A DNA stretch of 37,658 bases from Parcubacteria group bacterium GW2011_GWA1_56_13 (GTDB lineage: Bacteria; Patescibacteriota; Minisyncoccia; Phycocordibacterales; Phycocordibacteraceae). The notes below the pieces were generated by a model. The model saw nothing but the letters and a program-made list of their open reading frames with translations, did no database searches and was not told the DNA's origin. The stretch lies in the NCBI GenBank assembly GCA_001004905.1, contig LCRY01000002.1:69747-107404 (forward strand), given 5' to 3'. Position numbers and translations under genes: made by a program. Shown piece by piece: positions 27,131-36,701 of this stretch (position 1 is the first letter of the stretch; every line of letters begins with the position of its first letter).

Positions 27131-27795
27131 CAAAGAACGGATGTCGAGGTCGCGAGCGCGCCCTTGGGGAATTGCTTCTCAAGGTCGCCCAGAGACGTGA
27201 ATCCGTAGGAGTGTTTGCCGTTGATGACGAACGCGGGAAGCGAATTGCGCACCTTCGTGACCGTGATGAGCGTCCGCAGGGCGCCGAGGTCGAGATTGTA
27301 GTCAAATGAATAGACGCGAAGCGCCGGGTAGGTATTGCGCAGATATGAAAGAGCATATCCCGCCTTGTCGCAGTCGGGACAGTCCCCGGCATTGCTATAG
27401 AAATAGAGCACGGTAACCGGCTTCGTGCCGCAGGCCTCCGCGATCTTCCTTGTCAGGAGGTAATCCCGTATTTCGAGCAGGGAATACTGCTCCTTCAGCC
27501 GTATCACCTGTGCGTCGTCGCTGCCCAGCTGGCCTTCAGCATATGAGAGGCGGTTGCCGAAGTCGGCGAGTTCGCTCGTGAGGGTAGTTGAAGACGCATT
27601 GCTGTCACACGGCGCGGCCTCCAGCAGGGAAAATTGCGTGTCCAGGGAGATGGTATCGATGGACAATTGGTCTTCTATTGCTGAGAGTTCGGCTATGCGT
27701 GCGCGATTGAGATAATTGATACTGTACGCCACCGTGCCGACCAGCACGATGGTAATACCGAGGGCTATGAGCGCGTTGCGGGCGACAAGCGACAT
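27130..27795 (-). CDS. Membrane-anchored thioredoxin-like protein
   Basis: N-terminal TM ALIALGITIVLVGTVAYSI; VTVLYFYSNAGDCPDCDKAGY (CPDC), LPAFVINGKHSYGF. Confidence 0.7.
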   Translation of the reverse strand: MSLVARNALIALGITIVLVGTVAYSINYLNRARIAELSAIEDQLSIDTISLDTQFSLLEAAPCDSNASSTTLTSELADFGNRLSYAEGQLGSDDAQVIRLKEQYSLLEIRDYLLTRKIAEACGTKPVTVLYFYSNAGDCPDCDKAGYALSYLRNTYPALRVYSFDYNLDLGALRTLITVTKVRNSLPAFVINGKHSYGFTSLGDLEKQFPKGALATSTSVL

Positions 27796-27800
27796 ACAGA

Positions 27801-29039
27801 TCAGTAGCGCCAATTGCGGCGCTTCCCGAACACGACGTCGCTTGTCGCGCGAATGAGCCAGATCGGCACGATAAAACCATAGAGGAACGTATAAGAAATA
27901 AGTCCGAACGCGATATTCCCGGGCGTCTTTGAAATGCGTTTGCCGATGGCGATGAGGGTGATAGACGTAAGCAGTACAACGACCGCGAGGCTCAGGTAGA
28001 AGTTCACGGGGAAGTAGAACCAGTCGAAGGTTCCATGAGGCAGGAGGGCGTAGGAAAGCGGGATGCCGGCCCGGATCTCAAGTGCGGCGATCATGCGCTC
28101 AACGGAGAGGAAGAGCATCAGAAGGAAAAGTCCGATGCCGCTTGATATCGCGACGAGGGCGATCGGGAGCACCAACATGCCGAGCCCGCTATGGCGGCGG
28201 CTGCCGATGAGGCCGCGATATTCGCCCAAGATATTGCGGAGAAAACCGCTCGTCCAGCGTGTACGTTGCTTGACGAGGCCGGTAACGGTCGCGGGTGCCT
28301 GGGTGTACACCCGCGCCTTGGGAGCATTCTCTATCCCGTAGCCCGCCTGCTGGATGCGCAGCGCCATTTCCATGTCTTCGGTCTGATGCCCGTAGCGGAA
28401 TCCACCCAACTTTTCTACGATCTCGCGCCGGTAAAAGGAAAAAGGCCCCGGAGTAACGTAGAGGCCGTTGATGGAGGCGAAGGCGTGACGGAGCGTGATG
28501 CCAAAGGAGTATTCGGCGTTCTGCATATATTGGAGCATATTGCCGGGCCGGTGTACCGACATGGCGGCGGTTGCCGCCATGACCTTCGGGTCGTCAAAGC
28601 ATGCAATTATTTCGCGCAGCGCATCCGGCTCGACGAACGAATCGGCATCAAGGCAACCGACGAGGTGTGCGCGTGTCTGCGCAATGCCGGCGTTCAACGC
28701 CGTATGCTTCCCGCCGTTTTCTTTGCGCACGATGCGCACCTGCGGATGCCCCGCGAAGCGCTGCATCTCCGTCGGCGTCGCGTCGGTCGAACCGTCGTCG
28801 ACCAGGACAACCTCCAGCTTTTCTTTCGGATAATCCAGCGCAAGGAGCGAATTGCAGGTCGCGGCGACCGTCGCGGCCTCGTTCCAGCAGGGCACGATAA
28901 CGGCGACGGACGGAAGTGCTTCGCGTCGCGCCCGCGCGCGCGCCGCGCGCGCGGGCTTGGAGAGCAAGGTAACCAGCACGAACGACTCGAAGAATATCGC
29001 GATGAAAAGAAACGGGTAGGCCAGCATTTCCGGACTCAT
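27801..29039 (-). CDS. Membrane glycosyltransferase family 2
   Basis: VAVIVPCWNEAATVAATCNSLLALDYP, VLVDDGSTDATP, LDADSFVEPDAL, TEDMEMALRIQQAGY, QRTRWTSGFLRN; several TMs. Confidence 0.92.
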   Translation of the reverse strand: MSPEMLAYPFLFIAIFFESFVLVTLLSKPARAARARARREALPSVAVIVPCWNEAATVAATCNSLLALDYPKEKLEVVLVDDGSTDATPTEMQRFAGHPQVRIVRKENGGKHTALNAGIAQTRAHLVGCLDADSFVEPDALREIIACFDDPKVMAATAAMSVHRPGNMLQYMQNAEYSFGITLRHAFASINGLYVTPGPFSFYRREIVEKLGGFRYGHQTEDMEMALRIQQAGYGIENAPKARVYTQAPATVTGLVKQRTRWTSGFLRNILGEYRGLIGSRRHSGLGMLVLPIALVAISSGIGLFLLMLFLSVERMIAALEIRAGIPLSYALLPHGTFDWFYFPVNFYLSLAVVVLLTSITLIAIGKRISKTPGNIAFGLISYTFLYGFIVPIWLIRATSDVVFGKRRNWRY

Positions 29040-29077
29040 GATGGCGTCACTGTAGCATAATCTGCTATATTTTCACC

Positions 29078-29797
29078 ATGAAGCAGCTGGGCCGCCTCCA
29101 CCCCATCACCATCGCCGTCCGCGAGATGGCGGACATTTTCGGCCGCATGGGATTCGGCGTCGTCCAGGGCCCCGAGCTTGAAACGGAGTGGTACAACTTC
29201 GACGCCCTCAATATCCCCGGCGACCATCCCTCACGCGATATGTGGGACACCTTCTGGATACACACCAAGGAAGGCGAGGAACGCAAAGTCCTGCGCACAC
29301 ACACCTCTCCCGTGCAAATACGCTGGCTCGAAAAGCACGGCGCACCGACGCGCATCATCGTGCCGGGGAAAGTATTCCGCAATGAAGCGACCGATGCCAC
29401 GCACGAGGCGCAGTTCTATCAGCTTGAGGGACTCGTCGTGGATACCGCTGTCACGCTTGCACACCTGAAAGGCACACTGGATCGGTTCTGCAGAGAGTAT
29501 TTCGGCAACGACGCGAAGATACGCCTGCGCCCGAGCTTTTTCCCGTTCACCGAACCCTCGGTCGAGGTGGATGTGTGGTTTCCGGTAGAGCAGAAATGGC
29601 TTGAGGTCATGGGAGCAGGTATGGTCCATCCGAAAGTGCTCCGGAACGCCGACATTGATGCGACAAAGTACCAAGGGTTCGCCTTTGGTCTTGGTGTTGA
29701 GCGTTTCATCATGATCAAGTACGGCATACCGGATGTACGGCTCTTCCATTCCGGAGATATCCGGCTCAACTACGCGTTTGACGAAAAACCGCTATGA
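29078..29797 (+). CDS. pheS: Phenylalanine-tRNA ligase alpha subunit, short form lacking the N-terminal coiled coil
   Basis: GRLHPITIAVREMADIFGRMGF, FDALNIPGDHPSRDMWDTFW, RTHTSPVQIR, FGLGVERFIMIKYGIPDVRLF. Confidence 0.95.
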   Translation: MKQLGRLHPITIAVREMADIFGRMGFGVVQGPELETEWYNFDALNIPGDHPSRDMWDTFWIHTKEGEERKVLRTHTSPVQIRWLEKHGAPTRIIVPGKVFRNEATDATHEAQFYQLEGLVVDTAVTLAHLKGTLDRFCREYFGNDAKIRLRPSFFPFTEPSVEVDVWFPVEQKWLEVMGAGMVHPKVLRNADIDATKYQGFAFGLGVERFIMIKYGIPDVRLFHSGDIRLNYAFDEKPL

Positions 29798-31566
29798 AAG
29801 TCTCGTTGAAATGGCTCCAGACGTATTTCGATGCGGCTCTCCCTTCGGCAGAGAAGGTGTGCGATGCGCTTACGTTCCATGCGTTCGAGATAGAAGAAGC
29901 GTCAGACGATATGCTCGACGTAAAGGTGCTGCCGAACCGAGCGGCGGATTGCCTTTCGCACCGCGGCATCGCGAAAGAGCTGTCGGCTATCCTCGACGTG
30001 CCGCTTAAAGACGACCCGCTTCGCGCGCCGCTTCCCGTTCTCCCCCCGACCAGCGAGCTTACGGTCCGTATCGAAGATCCGAAAAAATGCTTGCGGTATA
30101 TGGGCGCGCTCGTGAGCGGAGTAAAGGTAGGCCCGTCGCCCGCGTGGCTTCGAGAAGCGCTTGAGGCGGTCGGCGCGCGCTCGATAAATAACGTCGTGGA
30201 CGCGACCAACTACGTAATGCTCGACATCGGCCAGCCGCTCCATGCGTTTGACGCCGCAAAGCTCGCGCAAAAAGACGGCGCGTATGCCATCAGCGTCCGC
30301 ACCGCCAAAAAAGGCGAGACGATGACCACGCTCTCGGGAGAAGCGTGCGTGTTCACTTCGGAAACGCTCGTCATTGCCGATGCAAACACAGATGTTGCCG
30401 TCGGTATCGCGGGAGTGAAAGGCGGGAAGATGGCGGAGGTCACCTCCGCGACAACCGACCTCGTCATCGAGTCGGCGAATTTTGACGGCACGGTAACCCG
30501 CCGCTCGGCGCAGGCGCTGCGGCTCTTTACCGACGCCTCACAGCGGTTCCAGAACCGTCCGTCGCCGAAACTCGTCGCATACGGCATGCGCGACGTGCTC
30601 GCGCGTATCCAAGACATCGCGGGAGGGAAGGTGGCCGGTGTTGTGGACGTATATCCCGCAAAACCGGAAACAAAATCGGTTTCAGTTACCCTCTCGCACA
30701 TCAACGGCCTTCTCGGCTCCCGCTTTTCAGCGGACGAAGCGTTGGATATTTTTAAACGACTCGGCCTTTCGGCACGGGCGGACGGCGACGGTTTCACCGT
30801 CACGCCTTCTTTCGAGCGCACGGACATCGTCATTCCCGAGGACCTTGTTGAAGAGGTGGGGCGCATCCTCGGGTACGACCGCATTCCCACGACCGAACTG
30901 CCGCCCATCTCCGGCACGCCGGACCAGTCGTGTTACCGGGGCATCGAATTGGTCAAGGACTTTCTCGCAGAACGCGGTTTCTCGGAAATATCAACGCAAT
31001 CATTCGCGAGGAAAGGAGAAATCCAGCTCGCCAATCCACTTGATGTGTCAAAACCGGCGCTGCGGGCAAGTCTCCGCGAAAACATGAAAGAGGCACTTAC
31101 GCGCGCAACACACGTCGCACCACTCATACTCACATCGAACGAAGAACCAAAACTGTTCGAGATAGGAACCGTATTCCGGAAAAACGGTGAGAAAATAGAA
31201 ATAGAAACGTCCGAAACGGTGGCGGACCTGCCGCAGATCGCCAGTGACGCATCGTATGAACCAAAGCAATATCGGCTTGGTGTTTTTAAGCCGTTTTCTG
31301 TATATCCATTCATCGTTCGGGACGTTGCTTTCTGGGCGCCGAGCGAGACGTCGCCAGCCGATATTGAAAAAATACTCCGCGAGAATGCGGGCACATTCCT
31401 CGTTCGTACCGACCAATTCGATCGGTTTGAGAAGGACGGGAGGGTTTCCTATGCTTTCCGGCTCGTGTTCCAATCCAGGGGACGCACGCTGACCGACGAG
31501 GAGATACATGGCGTCATGGACGGAGTTGGAAAAGCGCTTGCCCGGGCCGGCTTTGAGGTCAGATAA
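29794..31566 (+). CDS. pheT: Phenylalanine-tRNA ligase beta subunit, without N-terminal EMAP-like domain
   Basis: VSLKWLQTYF, NRAADCLSHRGIAKEL, NNVVDATNYVMLDIGQPLHAFDA, DLVEEVGRILGYDRIP; 4-nt overlap with pheS. Confidence 0.95.
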   Translation: MKVSLKWLQTYFDAALPSAEKVCDALTFHAFEIEEASDDMLDVKVLPNRAADCLSHRGIAKELSAILDVPLKDDPLRAPLPVLPPTSELTVRIEDPKKCLRYMGALVSGVKVGPSPAWLREALEAVGARSINNVVDATNYVMLDIGQPLHAFDAAKLAQKDGAYAISVRTAKKGETMTTLSGEACVFTSETLVIADANTDVAVGIAGVKGGKMAEVTSATTDLVIESANFDGTVTRRSAQALRLFTDASQRFQNRPSPKLVAYGMRDVLARIQDIAGGKVAGVVDVYPAKPETKSVSVTLSHINGLLGSRFSADEALDIFKRLGLSARADGDGFTVTPSFERTDIVIPEDLVEEVGRILGYDRIPTTELPPISGTPDQSCYRGIELVKDFLAERGFSEISTQSFARKGEIQLANPLDVSKPALRASLRENMKEALTRATHVAPLILTSNEEPKLFEIGTVFRKNGEKIEIETSETVADLPQIASDASYEPKQYRLGVFKPFSVYPFIVRDVAFWAPSETSPADIEKILRENAGTFLVRTDQFDRFEKDGRVSYAFRLVFQSRGRTLTDEEIHGVMDGVGKALARAGFEVR

Positions 31567-31626
31567 TATGCACTTTTCGCCCTCCAAATAGGTGGTTTTT
31601 ATGATAGAATAGGGGCACCCGGAAAC

Positions 31627-33729
31627 ATGGCTAAAATGGCTCAAAACGAGGACAAAAAGCGCGGCGCCAAGGGCGCCGCGGGCCATGCATACGACGCTTC
31701 CTCCATTACCGTTCTTGAGGGTCTCGAACCGGTCCGAAAGCGCCCCGGCATGTACATTGGGACGACGGGTCCCGACGGCCTCCACCACCTCATTAACGAG
31801 ATATTCGACAACGCACGTGACGAGGCGATGGGCGGTTTTGCGGACGAGATAGAGGTCGCGCTCTTGCCCGACGACTACGTGCGCGTCGCCGACAATGGGC
31901 GCGGCATTCCCGTCGGCATCCACCCCAAGACAAAGGTTTCCGCCCTCGAGACCATCATGACGACGCTCCATGCGGGCGGCAAATTCGACCACGAGGCGTA
32001 CAAGGTTTCAGGCGGCCTTCACGGCGTCGGTGCATCGGTCGTGAACGCGCTTTCAGAGCATACGAAAGTGATCGTCCATCAGGACGGCGGAATGCATCTC
32101 CAGGAATACAAGATAGGCAAGCCGGTCGCGCGAGTGAAAAAAGTCGGCTCGTCAAAGGAACATGGCACGGTCGTCATCTTCAAGCCGGATATTGTCATCT
32201 TCAAGGAGGGTATCGAATGGAATTGGGAGAAGATACTCACGCATCTGCGCCAGCAGGCATACTTGGTGAAGGGCGTTCGCATCGGCGTCATTGACGCGCG
32301 CCAAAGCAAAGCAAATGCCATCGGCGAGGTCGAAGGGTTGTTCCTCCATGACCGGAATCTCGACGTACCATCGATGACCTTCTATTTCGAGGGCGGGCTG
32401 AAGTCGCTCGTCGCGTTTTATAACAGCCATCAGGTCCCGGTACATAAGAATATTTTCTATGTTGACCGCGAAACGGACGGCGTTGGTGTCGAGGTCGCCC
32501 TGCAATACGTCGACGACATTACCTCAAGGATCACGGCGTTCGCGAACAACACATATAACAGCGAGGGTGGTACGCATACCACCGGCTTCAAGATGGCGCT
32601 GACCCGTGCGCTCAATACGTACGGCCGCAACGCGAATATCCTGAAAGAGAAAGACGAGAACTTCACGGGCGACGATGTGCTCGAAGGCATTACCGCAGTC
32701 GTCTCGGTCAAGCTTGCCGAGATCCAGTTCGAAGGACAGACGAAAGCCAAGCTCGGCTCGGTAGAAGCGCAGGGCGCCGTCGCGGCGGTGTTCGGCGAGG
32801 CGCTCGCCGCTTTTCTCGAGGAGAACCCGGACGATGCGCGCGCCATTATCAATAAAGTGCTTCTTGCATTGAAAGCCCGCAAGGCGGCGAAAGCGGCGAA
32901 GGATTCGGTATTGCGCAAGGGCGCCCTCGAGGGAATGACCCTTCCCGGGAAGCTCGCCGATTGCCAGACGAAAAGCGCGGAAGAAGCCGAGCTGTTCATC
33001 GTGGAAGGCGACTCGGCCGGCGGCTCGAGCAAGCAGGGTAGGGACCGCAGAACGCAGGCAATCCTCCCGCTTCGCGGGAAGATCCTTAACGTGGAGCGCG
33101 CGCGCATCGACCGCATGCTCGCCTCGGTCGAGATCCGCGCGCTCGTCATCGCCATGGGCACCGCCATCGGCGACGTGTTCGATATTTCAAAACTGCGGTA
33201 TCACAAGATAATCATCGCGACCGATGCCGACGTTGACGGGGCTCACATTAGGACGCTTCTGCTCACGCTTCTTTACCGGCACTTCCGGCCGATTATCGAG
33301 GGCGGCTTCGTCTATATCGCACAACCGCCGCTCTACAAGATCACCAAAGGGAAAGCGCTCGCGTATGCGTACTCCGATAAGGAAAAGGAGGAAGTGCTGA
33401 AAGAACTCGGTGTTGGCGCGGGCGAGAGCGCACCGGTAAGCGAGGATGCGGAAGAGTTTCCCGCCGGAACCGCGGAAAGCGAAATTGCGGAAACGGCCTC
33501 AAAAAAACCGGCGAAAGTGAACATCCAGCGCTATAAAGGCCTCGGCGAAATGAATCCGAGCGAACTCTGGGAAACGACCATGGACCCGACGCGGCGCGTA
33601 CTGAAGCAGGTGCATATCGAGGACGCCGAGGCGGCCGACCGCATTTTTGACATTCTCATGGGCACCGACGTCGCGAGCCGGAAATCTTTTATTCAAAGTA
33701 ACGCAAAGTTGGCCAATCTGGACGTGTAG
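31627..33729 (+). CDS. gyrB: DNA gyrase subunit B
   Basis: LEGLEPVRKRPGMYIG, VADNGRGIPVGIHPKTKVSALE, GLHGVGASVVNALS, VEGDSAGGSSKQGRDRRTQAILPLRGKILNVE, ATDADVDGAHIRTLLLTL. Confidence 0.97.
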   Translation: MAKMAQNEDKKRGAKGAAGHAYDASSITVLEGLEPVRKRPGMYIGTTGPDGLHHLINEIFDNARDEAMGGFADEIEVALLPDDYVRVADNGRGIPVGIHPKTKVSALETIMTTLHAGGKFDHEAYKVSGGLHGVGASVVNALSEHTKVIVHQDGGMHLQEYKIGKPVARVKKVGSSKEHGTVVIFKPDIVIFKEGIEWNWEKILTHLRQQAYLVKGVRIGVIDARQSKANAIGEVEGLFLHDRNLDVPSMTFYFEGGLKSLVAFYNSHQVPVHKNIFYVDRETDGVGVEVALQYVDDITSRITAFANNTYNSEGGTHTTGFKMALTRALNTYGRNANILKEKDENFTGDDVLEGITAVVSVKLAEIQFEGQTKAKLGSVEAQGAVAAVFGEALAAFLEENPDDARAIINKVLLALKARKAAKAAKDSVLRKGALEGMTLPGKLADCQTKSAEEAELFIVEGDSAGGSSKQGRDRRTQAILPLRGKILNVERARIDRMLASVEIRALVIAMGTAIGDVFDISKLRYHKIIIATDADVDGAHIRTLLLTLLYRHFRPIIEGGFVYIAQPPLYKITKGKALAYAYSDKEKEEVLKELGVGAGESAPVSEDAEEFPAGTAESEIAETASKKPAKVNIQRYKGLGEMNPSELWETTMDPTRRVLKQVHIEDAEAADRIFDILMGTDVASRKSFIQSNAKLANLDV

Positions 33730-34443
33730 CTAGAGAACCTGCACATTTGCGGAGGAGGTGTTGTTGCCGGTATTGGATTCCGTGACCGAACCGTCATAAT
33801 TGACCGTGACGGCTATGGTCTGCGTCGAAGCCGTGCGCGCGTCGGTGACCCACGCCACATACGTGGCCTCGGCACCCGGGAGCATGGATTCAAGATTATC
33901 AAACTTTTGATCCTGGCCGGGAACGGAAACGTTCAGATTCCATATCCCGGTCACGTTCGTACCGTTATTTTTTACGTTGAATTTGACCGCAGGTTTATAT
34001 CCGGAAGGGACCGACGCGCTGGGAACGAAGCACTGTTGGGAATCACAGGTGACGTATCCGACCGCACTGATTTGCACCGCAAGGTCAGGAAGGCCGTAGG
34101 GCGCGGGAGGCGCGGGTGCCGTGACAATAGGGTAGGAAGGTTTGCTTGGCTTAGCGGGACTTACTTGGGTCGTGGTGGCAGACGTGGTTGTCGCGGTGCC
34201 AAATGGGATGGTTGTCGAGGCGGTTGGCGTAGGTACGACCGAAAGCGAGGAATCGGGTGCGGGAGTAAGGACCGAGCCGAGATAGACCGCCGCCGCGCCG
34301 ACGCCGTTCACCACCGTCGGCACAAAGCGCGTGGAATAGATAGCAAGCCATACGCCGGCTCCTACGAGCGCGATAAAACCGACCATAGCAAGGCCATTAA
34401 CCGCCGCCTGGCGGGCAGGAGAGATTGGTTGGCTGCCGTTCAT
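33730..34443 (-). CDS. Membrane-anchored CARDB-domain-like protein
   Basis: TM AAVNGLAMVGFIALVGAGVWLAIY; PDLAVQISAV...VKFNVKNNGTNVTGIWNLNVSV...VTVNYDGSVTESNTGNNTSSANVQVL; ORF extends to 34470 but promoter position favours 34443. Confidence 0.8.
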   Translation of the reverse strand: MNGSQPISPARQAAVNGLAMVGFIALVGAGVWLAIYSTRFVPTVVNGVGAAAVYLGSVLTPAPDSSLSVVPTPTASTTIPFGTATTTSATTTQVSPAKPSKPSYPIVTAPAPPAPYGLPDLAVQISAVGYVTCDSQQCFVPSASVPSGYKPAVKFNVKNNGTNVTGIWNLNVSVPGQDQKFDNLESMLPGAEATYVAWVTDARTASTQTIAVTVNYDGSVTESNTGNNTSSANVQVL

Positions 34444-34454
34444 ACGATGCGTCC

Positions 34455-34483
34455 CATATACCATAGACATTTTTCTATGTCAA
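34455..34483 (-). promoter_or_regulatory. Sigma70-like promoter TTGACA-N17-TATATG for the CARDB gene
   Basis: Minus strand: TTGACA (34478-34483), 17-nt spacer, TATATG (34455-34460), 11 nt before ATG. Confidence 0.75.
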
Positions 34484-34591
34484 GTTTTTCGTTCGTTAGC
34501 TTTCCTTACGGAGCCGTGCGCAACACCCCGTCCTTACGGTCTCCAGACCTTGACATTGTCAATAGTATAGTGTATTTATGGGAAAGACAAT

Positions 34592-35257
34592 ATGGAGAGG
34601 ATTATTGAGGCCATGGCACGGCTTATTCAGGCCGGCAAGCGAATCTATGCGCGGAAGTTGAGCTTCCTCGGGCTCTTCGCTATCGCGTTTTTCGGCAGTG
34701 TCTCGATTCTCGGAGCACTTGGCCTTTTGCCCGATGCGCCACAGGCGCCCTCCGCTCCGGCGATCGTGTCGGAAGACAGCGTGAGCACGAATACTGCATC
34801 TCCGCTCATCGCCGAATTGCCGGTGAGGATAGAAATTCCCAAGATCAAGCTTGCGGCGCCCATCATGAACCCGGCGACGACCGACATTGCGGCCCTGGAC
34901 GCGGAGCTCCTGAAGGGGGCCGTGCACTACCCGACGTCCGCAAAACTCGGCGAAACAGGCAATATCCTTCTCTTCGGCCATTCAAGCTACTTGCCGATCG
35001 TTGGAAATCGGGCGTACAAAACCTTCAACGGCATCCAGAAACTCGCGGCGGGCGACGTTGTAACCGTCTATTCCTCTGATACGGCGTATACCTACCGGGT
35101 GCGGACCGTCGCGAAGGAAAGCGCCAGTGATGCACTCATCCCGCTCGCGGTCACCGGAAGGGTCCTCACGCTCTCGACGTGCGATTCTTTCGGTGCAAAA
35201 ACGGACCGCTTCGTTGTGGTCGCAGATTTTGTTGAAAGCCATCCGATTTCTATCTAG
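34592..35257 (+). CDS. Sortase
   Basis: IEIPKIKLAAPI, GNILLFGHSSYLP (His), VLTLSTCDSFG (Cys), TDRFVVVAD (Arg); N-terminal TM. Confidence 0.9.
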   Translation: MERIIEAMARLIQAGKRIYARKLSFLGLFAIAFFGSVSILGALGLLPDAPQAPSAPAIVSEDSVSTNTASPLIAELPVRIEIPKIKLAAPIMNPATTDIAALDAELLKGAVHYPTSAKLGETGNILLFGHSSYLPIVGNRAYKTFNGIQKLAAGDVVTVYSSDTAYTYRVRTVAKESASDALIPLAVTGRVLTLSTCDSFGAKTDRFVVVADFVESHPISI

Positions 35258-35344
35258 ATAGAGGCCGGATGGCTCTCCGCAAAGGGAGAGATGTTCTTTC
35301 GATCCATAACCAGCCGCTTGCGCGGCCATCAATGGGAGAATGCG

Positions 35345-36607
35345 ATGAACGCGACGAGAAGTTGGTGGCATAGAGGGTGGTATCACGAACACAAGGCGAG
35401 AGTGTTTCTTGCCTTTTTGCTGGTGGTAGCCATTCTGCTTACCGTGTGGTCTCGCTGGGACTGGATTTCCGCAAAGCTGGCATCGGCCCCACCGACACCC
35501 GAACAGTTAGGGGAATTGCAGAAGCTCGGCAAGGGATTACAACAGTCGGCGATAAACGGGCCGGTAAATGCTCCGAACGGAGCGACACCCGCAGATTCTC
35601 CGGTGAAAGCTATCGCGCCGAAAAAATCAAAGTCGCGCAGCAAAGGCGACGATAAGAGTAAAACCGTGCCGGCAACAGCAGTCGCGGTCAGCTCGACCTC
35701 CGGCGGAGCGACGTGGCGGCACTTTGGTGCCGACAAGGCGTATACGAGCCGCGCAGCGGCGATCGCCGATGCGCCCCGCGTTCTTCGCCAGGCGGGGTAT
35801 CCGGAACCGGTCGTGTCGCTTCTAACCGAGGCGATGCAGAAACCGGGGACGGCGACCCACGTGACGAACGGCATGAAGCTCGACTTCATGCGTTCCGGGA
35901 AGTCCGCCTTGTGGCGGAATGTAGCGGTGCAGTTCGAAAAGCCGCCGATGAAAGAAAGCATGGAGTACGCGGCTCCGTCCGAGGAATGGACCGTCGAATT
36001 TGACGGAACAACGTGGACGGTCGGCATACCGAAGGTGTGTCAAAACATCTACGGGAAGAAGGCATTGTCCCGCATCGTATCCGCGCCCGCAGCTGCGCCC
36101 AAGCCCTACGTAACGAGTGAGTGTCCGCAGGGGTGGACGTACAGAACGCTCATCTACAGCTTGTCATCCCCTAAGATGACGGACACTCTTCGTGCGGCGG
36201 TGAAAGCGCAGATCGATGCGGCAAAAAAACGCATCACCGACGGCTCGTCCCTAAATCTGTATCTGACGGATGCGCTATCGCGGACGCTCGGTACTCGATT
36301 GTGGGACGAGATGAGAACCGACACGGCCAAGATTGATGGCGATATCGTCCTGAGCTATCTGAACGAGGACTTTGCGTCGGGGAAATTGCAGCCCCAACCG
36401 CTCGGTGTCATCCACCTGAAGAACGGTAAAGGCATCTTCCGGTTCGCCGAAGATCCGCGGTCGCACTCCGGAATCGATACGGTCTGGCCGGACGAAGTCT
36501 TGTCACCATTGCCTTCAGGAGTCGGGAATGACGTCAGGCCGCGCATCAGGTTCCACAAAAGCGAGATCCTGACATGCAAGTTCTTCTCGGTCGGCATCGC
36601 CCCGTAG
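35345..36607 (+). CDS. Hypothetical membrane-anchored/secreted protein
   Basis: TM ARVFLAFLLVVAILLTVWSRW; no family recognised; ORF could start at 35291. Confidence 0.7.
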   Translation: MNATRSWWHRGWYHEHKARVFLAFLLVVAILLTVWSRWDWISAKLASAPPTPEQLGELQKLGKGLQQSAINGPVNAPNGATPADSPVKAIAPKKSKSRSKGDDKSKTVPATAVAVSSTSGGATWRHFGADKAYTSRAAAIADAPRVLRQAGYPEPVVSLLTEAMQKPGTATHVTNGMKLDFMRSGKSALWRNVAVQFEKPPMKESMEYAAPSEEWTVEFDGTTWTVGIPKVCQNIYGKKALSRIVSAPAAAPKPYVTSECPQGWTYRTLIYSLSSPKMTDTLRAAVKAQIDAAKKRITDGSSLNLYLTDALSRTLGTRLWDEMRTDTAKIDGDIVLSYLNEDFASGKLQPQPLGVIHLKNGKGIFRFAEDPRSHSGIDTVWPDEVLSPLPSGVGNDVRPRIRFHKSEILTCKFFSVGIAP

Positions 36608-36622
36608 GGCGGCTGGTTCGGA

Positions 36623-36652
36623 CCGTTGGAACGTACATGTACGTTCCAACGG
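36623..36652. repeat. 30-bp perfect palindrome CCGTTGGAACGTACATGTACGTTCCAACGG
   Basis: Direct reading; followed by CTCCCTTTT; intergenic. Confidence 0.95.
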
Positions 36653-36701
36653 CTCCCTTTTCCGGAACATCTCCTCGGAGGTGCCCCGGAAATAGGAGCA
36701 T

